Shown here: piece by piece, positions 1 to 11,400 of the stretch | How the letters are laid out: every line of letters starts with the position of its first letter | Position numbering within the stretch: the first letter of the stretch is position 1 | Source of the DNA: Nephromyces sp. MM_2019 | Lineage: Eukaryota > Apicomplexa > Aconoidasida > Nephromycida | Direction of reading: 5' to 3' | Length of the DNA: 31,251 nt | NCBI GenBank assembly: GCA_015657535.1 | Contig: JADHZB010000120.1 | Location: forward strand, 1-31,251 | Made by a program: the position numbers and the translations under genes | Notes under the pieces: generated by a model | Databases searched by the model: none | What the model was told of the DNA's origin: nothing | Seen by the model: the letters and a program-made list of their open reading frames with translations, nothing else

Positions 1-6
1 CCCCCT

Positions 7-110
7 AGGTAGGCTGTGGATGGGTTAGCATTCGACTGTAGCTACCTAGAAACTCATATATAGCATAAATCGGTGATGACGGCTCTACAGTAAGTAGGGC
101 CGGGCCTAAC
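7..110 (+). repeat. Edge repeat, left copy
   Basis: This 104-bp stretch recurs at 31148-31251 in the same orientation with 8 mismatches by eye. It contains inverted pieces (ACTGTAG against CTACAGT, AGGTAG against CTACCT), so a folded structure is possible. Together with 111-330 it looks less AT-rich than the surrounding DNA and lacks the TG/CA runs seen elsewhere. It is probably a dispersed or subtelomeric repeat at which the assembly stopped. I see no protein or RNA gene in it. Confidence 0.8.
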
Positions 111-1526
111 ACCCATTTGGCACGCTGCGGAGCCCAAATACCCCGATTTGTTCCAAGTTGCTACCCATTGACGTATGTTGCCAGTTAATCCGCTGATGTG
201 GTGTCAGTGAATGAAGTCGGATGATCGCTGGGCCTATGCTCCCCAGACGCGATTTAGTCCGGCTCGGGGTTGGTCGCACACACAACGATAATAACCCTAT
301 AACTAGCCTTACAAGAGAAACCATAGGCTCACTAGATATATATACATATATTTATCCCCCCCTCTTGCTGAAGATGCCCTAAATTACGGCTTTTTTTGGT
401 TGATGCCTCTAGTGGTCGCTTTGCGGGCACTGAAGGAACCCAGTGTGTATTTATGTTTGCTACATTCTCCGCACTACCGGCAATGGTTTCCTCACTGTTT
501 TTTGGTTTTTGCTCTTAAAATACATGGGAGTTTTTCATGAGACACGTGTTTGTGTGCTCTCAGCATCTACCCCCCGCTTTTGCTCCCAGCTTTAGTTTAC
601 TGCCAACAATCAAGAGAGGATTGGGAACTGCCCTTTTATCTGTGTCGTGTAATATTTTCCGTTCGCACTCAAACCAGCCAAATTTTATTCTGAGGCTCAC
701 CGTTACTGATTGGTTGGTAGCCGCTTTCATATTTATATTTCCTGCTGATTTTACCACTGCTGGAAGTGACGCAGAAATGGTAAATATGCTGATCTCTAGT
801 TTTCTGGCTGATGTGCAGCCCCACGAAAAACAACTGTGTTTAGGAAGGGTTAATGCTACTTTTTTCGAGTTTATCACCCTTACACGATGTTGCTGAGCAT
901 AAGAAAATTCCAGGAGTTTGCTTTTAAGCGATTTTTACTTTGGGGGCTGTCTGTTATATATACCTTTTTTAACGGGTTTCTGTTGTATTATCCTCTTGAA
1001 GATTGATTTATATCCTCTTCCTGCCATGTCTTTAAAGGGAATGCATGGAATTCTTGGGATCCTTATCTACTGCAGGTATATCAGGCTACAATGGCTGGTT
1101 GATGTTACCAAACGGAGGCTGTATTTGCATACTAGGCTGGTGTCCCTCACGTAATTTTCGCGTTTCCTGTGGTGTTACGATGTGAAGACATTAAATTGGC
1201 CCTTCAAAAGCTTGTCTAATCTTAGTTCTATAGTGAGATTCCTTTTCAAGCATTTTGGCAGTCTGCCGGGGTTCTAGGGTACTCTAGTGAAGAAGAAAAG
1301 GCTATTTTAGGTGATAAAATTTGGATGCTTTGTTGGTTTGATCGCTATTTTTAGTGTGCTAAACACACACTATGGGTGTCTCCAGGGTTACACACACACT
1401 GTGGGTGTTGTTGGTGGAGCACACACTATGTCTATTCCCAGTGGAACACACATACACTATGGTTATTCCCATTAGAATGCACACTAGGCTTCCCATATGA
1501 GAATGCCTAGCATGCAGGCAACTTTA
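111..1526. other. Stretch without an identified gene
   Basis: Positions 111 to about 330 appear to continue the edge repeat and end in an AT run (tatatatacatat near 335-355). Between 537 and 896 both strands are open for over 100 codons, and neither product resembles a family I know. Around 1060-1200 short open stretches occur in three frames. Nothing has convincing splice borders, so I leave this stretch unassigned. A degenerate ACACAC-rich tandem array lies at about 1360-1490. Confidence 0.4.
1360..1490. repeat. Degenerate tandem repeat with ACACAC and TATGG/TGTGG motifs
   Basis: Four or so imperfect copies of a unit of about 30-35 bp are visible. Each carries an ACACAC(A)CTATG or ACACACTGTG core followed by a run like TTCCCAGTGGA. 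The array lies just past the 3' end of the minus-strand gene candidate. Confidence 0.5.
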
Positions 1527-2159
1527 TTATAAGTTTATATCAACTGATTTGCCTTGGGTTTTATAAGAAGCATCTTGCTTAGCAGGTTTACTACGCCTAC
1601 CAGCACAGCTGCTTTTGTTACTTACAGAAGATTGATGCATGGGATGCTTAAAAACGGATCCAGTCTCCTACGTACTCTCTCTTCATTGCTTAAAGTGTGT
1701 GTTTATCCTCTAAAAAAACAGCATTAACATACTAAATGATGCTTTCCGGGAGATGCTAACCAAAGTGAGCGCATTACCACGAGAATTACTTTTCTTGGGG
1801 TTTTTTTGAGCGTTGGGTGAGCAAGTTACAATTCCTCTAGCTATTAAACATATATTGAAGAACAATTGCTCTGCTAACTCCATCATCCAAAGATGATCTT
1901 CATAGGCTGCGTTAACTTCAGAAGAAGTAAACTCTGGATTAACTTTCAAGTCAAAATTTGAATATCTGCATAAAAAGCTTGGTATTCACCCTGTTAGCAT
2001 GAATCGATTGCAGAATAAAGGAATTCAGAGCTTCCATGATAATAGGGGAGTGCTTGAAAGTGTGCGACTGAAATGCTCTCGCTCTTTTGCATGATTTTTA
2101 CATATGCATGAGCGTAAAAGCTTTGGAATTTTGAGCTTTTCTTCTTCAAAGTAAAGAGT
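1527..2159 (-). CDS. Unidentified minus-strand gene, partial exon model
   Basis: I do not recognise the product. Four coding-looking pieces follow each other on the minus strand. They are 2159 to about 2102 (starts TLYFEEEKLKIPKLL after a good CAG acceptor), 1965 to about 1710 (starts YSNFDLKVNPEF, with HLWMMELAEQLFFNICL further on, after ATGCAG), 1688-1626 (NEERVRRRLDPFLSIPC, then a strong GTAAGT donor), and 1608-1527 (CAGRRSKPAKQDASYK, ending KSVDINL and TAA). The last two pieces join in phase. The first two do not: they share a frame, but two TGA codons separate them and no GT-AG pair fits. The start codon was not found. The gene would be divergent from APC1, with about 300 bp between them. 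It could be a real gene with an exon missed, or a decayed one. Confidence 0.4.
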
Positions 2160-2456
2160 CTGCTTGCAGAATGATCTAAATGCTATTAGCGTGACACTTT
2201 ATCAATCGAAAAAGGGAGTATTACATCATCTTAGCAAAAAGAGAGTTATCGTGGGAGCATATAATCATTAGAAAAAACAGCAAAAAGTTATTGTTTAGCT
2301 CTGATTTTCTTCGCAATCTACAGTGCCGGAAAAGAAGGGAAAAGCTTTCTCCGTTAAAGCGCATCTTCAGCTTTGATTTTATTGTATCTTCTCGTTTTTC
2401 TCTCCAGTTTGTATACATTTCTTCGTCTTCTTTCCCAAAGCAAGCCTATTTAAAGT
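2160..2456. promoter_or_regulatory. Candidate divergent promoter region
   Basis: This AT-rich gap of about 300 bp separates the APC1 start from the first visible exon of the minus-strand gene candidate. Its position makes it the likely shared 5' flank. A minus-strand reading frame at 2418-2221 (MYTNWREKREDTIKSK...) might be a first exon of the divergent gene, but its only GT donors do not match the phase of the next exon. I see no specific promoter element that I could name. Confidence 0.3.
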
Positions 2457-5400
2457 ATGGAGTGGGATTCCCTTGACTCCTTACAGTCTAATTTTCGCCC
2501 CTTAAGCTCTGAGGGTACGTTCTGCTTGCCTTCCCCTCAGAAGTATCAGAGTTATTCATCTGGAAGCTTCTTTGGGCTAGATACAGATGAGGTTCTGGAG
2601 GTAAATCCGTCCAATAATACGGTTATTTGGAGATCGGCAGATAATATACCCATTCGGATTTTTCACACAGAGAGGGAGCCTCGACAAGCTATCTTCTGCA
2701 AGTTTCCTGGTTGGAGAAGTAATGAAAATGTTTATAGCCTCTTAAGCGAGGCCCCCAATGAAGCCTTAGGCGATACAGCAGGTTATAATGATGATAGTAC
2801 TGGAGGGTATTCCGGGCTATGTGTTGCTGTCTTACTGAAAACTACGAAATTATGTAATGTCAGCGATGTCCTCGGCATGCTTGAAGTTTTTTCGTTAGAT
2901 GGGCAAGAATGGAAGAGGTGTGTAGCTCTTCCTCATCATCCACTCAAGATTTGGCCACTTGATAATGGTATCATAGTCCAGAGTTTTGCGAATTCCGAAA
3001 GAAATTTTTACTGTTACACACTATGTGACAGGCCAGATGCTAGGATCAGAGTAGTCAGGCATATTTTGAGAGGATGCTCTGATGGTAAGCATGATAGCCT
3101 TGGTGTGTGTGTGCTTCTTGCCAGTTCCAACCGGAATTTTCACCTTTGCTTTTATGATTTTCTGATTGCCATTTGTTTTTTTGTATGTGAGTTGATAATC
3201 CGAAGAATGTGCTACTCCTGGTTCGTGTGTGTATGTGTGAAACATGTGTGTGTGCGTGATACAAATCTGCTTGTGTGATACACTCGTGTGTGGGTATGTG
3301 ACATACGTGTGTGTGTGCGTGATACGAATATATCTGCATGTGCGATACACTTGTCTGTGCATGATACACCTCTGTGTTTTTATCTGCCCTTCATGTTGAA
3401 GGCATTTTCACCTTACGAGCAACTTCAGGGCTGATTTCTAGTAGTTTTTACTTGCTATTTCTGAGTGGTTTCTTTGTTTTTCTTGAAGTTTAAACCTTCA
3501 GGTGCACTTAAGCACCAAATCTGCATCGGTAATATTAAAATTTCCAGTGTTTAGGATGCATTAAGAGCGAACCTTTCCATATATTAAAGGTGTTTTTTCT
3601 CCGTGTGTGTGTGAGAATTTGAACACTTAAACATACTGCAATACTTGCTGGTTTTTTCGTGTTTAACTAATTACAGCACTCATCTTTTAAGCTTATATCA
3701 TTCTGAAAGAATGTTGCTGTACATGGCTATGTGCAGTTGTCTTTTCCAAGGGTATTCCGCTCTATCCTGTGCTTTTTTTCTCTTTCTAAACCAATGTATT
3801 TTGCTGTGTGTCTACTGATATTCTTTGGTTTTCATCCTATCAATGTGGCTATCTTCACTTTTTCTATCACTTTAAGCGAAGAATTCGCAATCAAAATGTT
3901 AATAACCCTCAAATATCCTACGATTTTCGCTGCAAAACTCCTGAAAACGCCGGAAAATCATTCCAAAAACCCCCAAAAACGTAAAAAGTATCCTCACTAT
4001 TCCCCAAATTCCACTAAAAAGCCTTCAAAAACTGTATAGAGATTTATTTTTCCACTCGAATTTTCTATTTTGAACGACGCTTCATCTTCATTCATTTTAT
4101 CTTCATGGAAAAAATTCACATGTTTGAAAGGAAAACTCTTGCCCTGCAGCAAAAAACTGACATGTTTGCTTTCTTGACGTATTTGCTTTTCTTAGTCAAA
4201 TATTTTGACGTTCTTCTCATCTTTCTATATTGTATGAATCTTCAAAGAATGAGACGCGTCGCACTGCTTCCTGCATCCTCATAATAGCTGCCCTTCTTTC
4301 ATATATTTCATTCGTTTTCTCAAGAGTAAGCCTTGCCTCTTTTTTTGAGGGAAAACATCCACACTAGTAGCTCTTGCACCATGGAAACCCCCTTTTTTCG
4401 CTTTAAAAACTGTCTACTGTGAAAGCTATATTTTTAAAGCACACCGCTATAGTTTTAAATGTTTATAGACTATATTTTCCCCTTTTTTCCTTCTTTTCAA
4501 CCTGAAATCTCATCAAGACTCTCAAAAAAAAGGCAAATCAATGACCGTGAGAACCCCCTCCCCTCAGGAGTTGACGAAAAGCAGTGCAAAAAGTGTGTTC
4601 AGGCCGAGAAATCGAGGCTTTGACGGGTCATTTAACTCTTCATCTACCAATTTTTTCTCCTCTCAGTCTCTCTTTCCACCTTCTTGGTGCCACCATGCTT
4701 CTCCTTCCTGCTCGACTATTCTCCTTTTTAAAGATGCAGTTTTACCATTTGCTCTAACCTATGACACCCATCGCGAGCTGATTAGGCTATCACTCATTTT
4801 AAAACTACACGAAAGCATCGTGGAAGCTATGGATCACTCTTCTAAACTTTTTCAAAGTAGCGATTCACCTGCATCAAAAGCCGCTCACAGAAGTATAGTT
4901 AATAGCACACACCATAGCACAACTGGACTCAGCTTAGAGGATCTAGTCGTCGCAGACGGCTCATCTCCGGTGGCAAACTTTCAATCAAGCAAAAACCTCT
5001 ACCTTTCATCTTCATCTGTGATGCTTCAGGAAATCTGGGTTTTGCATCATAAGCTTGAAGATGCATTTCATGCAAATCTTCAATCGGATGTAAGTTCGTT
5101 CCCTTCTTATACTCATCCTTCAGCCTGTTTTCAAACTTCCCAATCATTCTCTCAAGGCTATAATATCTCTCTAATATTGTGTAAGGCAGCTGAAGATTTG
5201 AGCCTAGCATCTAGGCTTAGAGTAGTATTTTTTGACAGGAGTAAAGGCATTTTATATCTACTCCCAGCTGTAGTGCGTAACCAGAGAAAGAATGGAGAGA
5301 GAGCAGCTGGTGAGAGAACTAGTGTAGAAGAAGATTCCAGGGTAGGTGCAAATAGTGGAGAGATTTTTGAAGGCGAAAGCTTGAGAGGAATTCAAAGTTC

Positions 5401-8400
5401 TGAAGAAGCACATGAAGAAATTTATGGAGAGGCTTCTTGCTTGGAAGAAATGTCAAAGGGAGAGAAGATTGAGAAAGTGATTGCATTCTCGGCTCTCTGC
5501 TCGGTGAGTAGTATCATTGAATTTCAGTCTGTTGCGACGAACTACGCTTCTTTTCTATCCAAGAAAGTGATAAATAACTCCTTGGTTCCCATAAGATTGC
5601 AGGATTTCGTGGAATCAGGTCAAATAGAATCTAAAGGAGGAAGAAAAAAAAGCGGAAAAGATGTTTCAAAATCGTCCAAAGAGGATGAACAAGGGGGGTT
5701 TAATGATGAAATTTTAGTAGAATTCTCAAAAATTCCGCAATTTTTGGTGGTTTTACACTGCAACAACGTCTTAAGCCTCTATTCTGGATGCTTGAAGATT
5801 TGTAACCTTGTAGTTCCGGAGCTAGTATTGTGCAAGGCTCCAGATGGTCATGCTATTGTTGATGTATTTGGAGCTGTTGGTGATCGATTTGACATTATGG
5901 TGCTTAATTCAAAGAGAGATGAAGAATCTAGCTTTATTGATGAGTTTCGGACGTTTTTGGCGGTTAGCGTAGTGGCAACTTTCATGCTGTTTTTAGAGGT
6001 TTTACTGTTCTGATTGGTAGCTCTTTTTTGGTCTTGTTTATGCTCAGGGAGCCGTTTCTTCTGCTGGTTTTTTGTGTGTGGAGGATGCTAGTAAGTATAG
6101 CTTAGTGTGCTGTACGTGCTGGAGGTTTTTTTATTTTGTGTATAATTTTATCGAATTTTTGCTTTCTGATGCCTTTTGTTTGTGGATTTGATATCTGTGA
6201 GATAGCTTGTGCATTTTATGCATGGTTGCTGTCTTTTCTATCACAATCTTACCTCTTTAAGATTCTCTTTAAGCAAAGATTTTACAGCTTGACGGGAGCT
6301 CTTTAAGCTACGTCCAGGATGAATTTGGCTCTGCTCTTTTCTCAAAAGCCCTGATTTACTGCAAAAAGCACCAGCCATGCAGCTAATGCTAGCAAAAGAA
6401 ACTTTTTAATAACATACAACGTAGAGAAATCTTAAAAACGCATATTTTCTCGAAAATTGTAGAGTATAATAGCCCCTGGTTGTGTGTGAAATCCACCACT
6501 CAGCACAGTTGTAAGCGATTAGCAAATCTTCACTTTGCCTGCTACTCTTTTTCTGCTACTTTCAATTTATCTGATTCTTTTCTCTATAGGAGAGGCTTTG
6601 GACTGAACAGAAGAGGGATCTTTTGTCGAAGTTCAATCTTCAAGTCTATCGCTGCAGCATCGAGTTAACTCCTTCTTCTTGGCTGCTTAGAAGTGTGGTT
6701 GAATCGCTATGTTTAATCTTACAGGGAGATGCTGTAGCAGCATTTTTGCAGCATTTTTTCCTGGAATGCATGTACACACACGCTGTAGCTGGTGGAATTG
6801 ACTTGAAAAAAGAGGCAAGTGCGTCTCCTGCTGCAGGCTTTCAGCCCTTTGGCGATCTGCAGTGGAGTAACTTCTTCGATCTCATTATAAACTGCTGTCT
6901 TAAATTCGTTTCATTCTCCATGGCACTTAATTTAGGGCACGCATCTTCACCACCTTGTGGGTCGCAGACAATTGAAGGGCGATTTTCTTGCATTCAAAAG
7001 GATTTAAAGCATCTGAATGCATCGCTTTCATCGAGCAAAAAGACACAAGATGCTCCAATCCTGGCAAATTCGGTAGAAAATTCGGTCTTTCAGGTCGAGA
7101 AATGGCCAAAGGCTGTGGGCTTCACACACTCTTGTGCTGCTGTAGTTTTTTCCCCTGCAAAACCCTCTGAAGAAACTAAAAACGTGTGTTCTTTCGGCGG
7201 ATCATTGATTGAACAGGAGGTTGTAGCACCATCCTCATTGGGTGACCATACTCTTCTTTCGAGTAACCATGAAACCGTGGAAAGAATGGAGTTTAGTGCT
7301 GAGCTGAGGAAGATAATAGAGATTGATCAGGATATAGCCTTTTTGGCTGAAGATGAGAGCATAAAAATGCTTCTTCCTTCCGACTTTTTGGCTGCTACTG
7401 GTAGTAGTACTGACATTAGTGCTATGCATGCGTCTGCTGAGGCTCAATTCAATGCTTTTGGTGCATTTACTGAGCAGAAAAAGGCTGCATTAACTGTTCG
7501 TAGATGTAATGATACTCCTAGCACCGCCACCTTGGGAGAGTATCAAGAGGATTCCCAGGCGTTTGAGGATGAGCTGGAAAAAGGAGGTTTCACTGCGTGT
7601 TCGGAGGTAGTGATTGATAATCTTCCATCATCGTGTCAAGACATTCATCATCTTCATGAAACTACGGCCAGTTTTGGTGAGCCATACAAAGATTATCCTA
7701 CAGATTGTGAAGGTAGGAAAGGGCGGTTCAGCTCTATGAGAGGAGCTAATACATTAAACTATGAGGGTAGTAGTAGCCTGCCTAAGGTGCGTGAAGATAT
7801 GCCTTTCCTAGCTGAAAACGAGCGAAGATCTCTGCTAGAAGCCAATCAAACAGAAAATATGATGCTTGATACTTTAAGCAAAAAAGAAAAGTGTATAAAT
7901 GATGCAACACACAACTTCACAACACACAATGATCAAGCAACTCTTTGTAGGATAACACCATATCAGAATGCTTCTAGTGAGGATATTCTTACGCTTAGCA
8001 TGGGCAGGATGTTTATGATGCTTCACCTGCTCTTTGAAGATATAACCTTGCGAAAATCCTCGCTGGATGATTCTATAGCGATGCCACTCGTTGAGCTACT
8101 AGCCTGCTCATCGTACATATTAGACCTTCCTAACTTAGTCGACTACTATGTGTGTTGCCGGCCCGAGCTTTCCTCAAAGATGCGTTTATTTGTCCAAGCT
8201 CTTTGCTGTGAGGCTCCTCATGGTACGAAAAGGAGATGGGTAGGCGGATTTGCTCGATTGTTCAATGAATCCAGTGGTGCAAAGGGTGTATGTGTGCCAT
8301 CAAAACATGCAGAGTTCTCTGGCTTGCTTGGTACAAAGCTAGTAGGGGCAGAGAATAACTCGGAAACCTCTGGTTGCTTCAAGAAGCCAGAAGGCGTCTC

Positions 8401-11400
8401 CGACGGAGTGGTGAAGAAAATATTCTCTGCTTCTTTACTGGAGTTATCAAACGCTGAAAAGAAGAAGAATGAGAGGCAGTTTGACGGTTTTATTGATATT
8501 CATTTGCTCAAGGTTTGTAGCGAAGGCCTGAATGCTGTGGATGTTAATCTAGATGTAATCATTGATCGGTTGAACATGCAGAGAGAGGAAAGCTATATAA
8601 CGCTTGTGTGTGGAAACCCCTTCAAGCCAAGTGAATGGAGCGTCTCTACCTCCAAAGGAAACACCTTGGAAGGTAGCTTAGACCCCGGAATGATGATGAT
8701 TCTCCTTAACTTTGCAGGCTTCTCGAATGGAGAATCTTCACAGCAGCTGGGCTTTGATACTAAGATCTCCCAGAAAGAAGCTCTTGAACTCTCGGATTCA
8801 CACACTTTCAGCCTGCCTACCACAGGATTTCTTGAGAGAAATTATCACCGTGATATTCACTATGAAGAAAAATTTCAACATACCGAAGGAGAGAGCTTCT
8901 CTCCACTTCATTCTGAGTATTTTACCGGCAGTATTAGTGCTTTTTCCTGTGTCAAAGCTTCGTCTTTGGTAGTTCAGCGTGAAAAGCATGAAGTTGAGGG
9001 TGGTTTTCCGGATGACTCTCTTGTTCAAACACACTGCAATGATGAAAATTTTAGCGTTAATGCGTGTGTTTCATCATTGACTTTGCATGAAGACTACGCG
9101 GAAGCCCTTGTGTGTTCAGAATCAATTTTTTCGTATCTCAGGAGCTGCTCATATGCTCCTCAGGCTTACTCATTGATTGAACTGTTGATTTCCCATAATT
9201 TTTTGGATGATTCTCTGTCAGTTGATGAATTTTCGAGAGAAGAGGAGGAGCTAGTGGGTGCTCCAAGAGGTGAGACTGCTTGGAAGCTGCACGATGCCTT
9301 TGCAAGAAGCAGATTGGAGTTACAAAAGAGATTTTTTTCAGCTTTTTCTTCTTCTATTGATAAAGATGGCTTGTTTTGGCCTGGAAAAGAGGATTTATCG
9401 CTAAAAACATCAAATCAAGCAGAAGAGGATGGAATGAAGTGGCTGGCTGCGTTCAAAGATGATAAGGGAGAAGCGATTAACCCTCATTTTTCGATTATGA
9501 TGCTGCCACAGCAAAAAAACCCAAGTTTCCTCACCAACAGGGGGAACAACTGCAATGATGAGTGGCTCTCGCTCTCTCAATCTGCTCCTCGAGAGCTTTC
9601 TTTTCCCTCAAACTTTCAACACGTGAATGATGCACCTCAAACTTGCACACAAGAAAAATCCTCTTCTGATGAAAGCGGCTTGACTGCACCAATCCTCTCT
9701 TTTTGCAGTCAAAATAACCTCAAATGCAGCAGAAAACCCCGTCTTCATGATCATTTCCTCATTGCTACTATAGGTCGACTTTTTTTTCCATTAATTCGAT
9801 TCTTTGTGTGTTATTTTGAAAAACTCCAAGAAGTTGCCGTTAAACCTACTTTGAAGTCTTTTGAAGAATTTTTTCGCCTTCTCAATCTTTCAGAGAATGC
9901 ATTTAGGGGTGGTTTCAGCAGCTTTTTCCCAGTTAAAATGAGGAATGTTCTTTCGTTAGGCGTAGCTTTGCCCACAAAATCTGATATTTATCAGGCAAAT
10001 TTCAAGGATTTCAGGATGTTTTTTTATGATTTCTCGTTTGGAATAAAATCAAGGCAAAAGCACCAAAAATTGCTGTTTAAAGAGCGTTCAAACGGTGTGA
10101 ATGCGGTTTCGGAGATTGGCATGAAGAAGAGTGTTTTCCGTAAAAGGTTTAGTTTGCTAAAGAACCAAAGAACTCGTGAAGCAAGAAAAAAGGCAGCAGC
10201 AGAGAGACCTGAAGAAGTGAAAAAAAAACGAGAAAATTTCATTGATAATTCCTCAGGAAAGAGGTTACTTTCCTGGAAAAATACCGATTTTCTTGAGGGG
10301 TTTTCAGGCAGAGAAAAAGCAGTTAAGGGGAGGAATAGAGAGCCTGTGGATGCTGAGAATTCGGAAGTTTTTGGGGAAAATTTTTATCATTATAGCAGGA
10401 GGATGAGCAGCTCTTGTCACCATACCCCGTCATCACACGAAAAATTCTTCTCTATCGTGGAAATACGCGATAAAATAGCGGATCTAAGCACTTCTCTGAA
10501 GACTTTTTTGCTGCTTTTTCAGTCTAAACTCAAAGAAAATGCAGTTTTTCCGTTTTTCTCTGAAAACTGCTTCAACTCTCTTCCTCAATACGTTTCAACC
10601 TCAAAATCTCACTGGCAGACTCCCTCCTGTCGCTTAGCTTTAACTGAACAATCCGCTACGACTATAGACCGTAGAATGATGTCTATACTGAAGCTTTTCC
10701 ACAAGGCTTCAATCACTTCCTCATATGTCTCCGAGCTCAGCATTTTCTTGCAGCTCGCCATCATCAACTATCTACGATCAAATGCTCTCTCTGCGAATCT
10801 CCAAAACCTCCCACTTTCCGCTCTTTTGCTGTTTGGGAGAGACGATTATGCTTCAATGTGTGTGATGAAGGAGGAGCAAACTGTATTCAGCGTACACCCT
10901 TCTCGCTCTAATTTTTCCCAGAGAGTTAATCAGGAGAGTCTGAATGCCTTTGAAGCTGAGATTTCTCCTCCTTTTGGGCTGATGAAGGGGAGGATTTTCT
11001 CACATTTTGCTAGTCATGACGCTCCGATGGGCTCACAAAACGCTGCAAATCATTCGAAGACGAAGTTCTTTCGTTGGGGTGGGTTAGCTCCTTCAATGTC
11101 TTGGTTTGACTGCATGTTTACTGAAGATTTCCGGAGTCATCAAGTGGCGTGGTACCTGGACTCTTGTAGGCTCAGGCATGTGTGTGCAGTTTCCAAGGAT
11201 CGGGACTTTGACGATCGAAATACAATTAATTTAGCCTATGTTTTGGCCGTTACTCAGCAGTTATCAGTGTGTGTGGGAAGAGGAGCTTTTACTGCGTTTT
11301 GTGTACCTCCAGATTTACTTTTTACTACTGTCCTAGACATCATGCCAATAGATATGAGAGTCTGTGTAACTTGCTATGTCCCTTGTAACACTAGCAGGCA

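Noticed and set aside
537..896. Gene of about 119 codons
   Set aside because: Both strands are open over the same stretch, no family resemblance is seen and no splice or start context stands out.
3731..4039. Extra APC1 exon or small membrane protein
   Set aside because: Its translation has no APC1 resemblance, exons 1 and 2 already join in phase around it, and its end is low-complexity lysine/proline.
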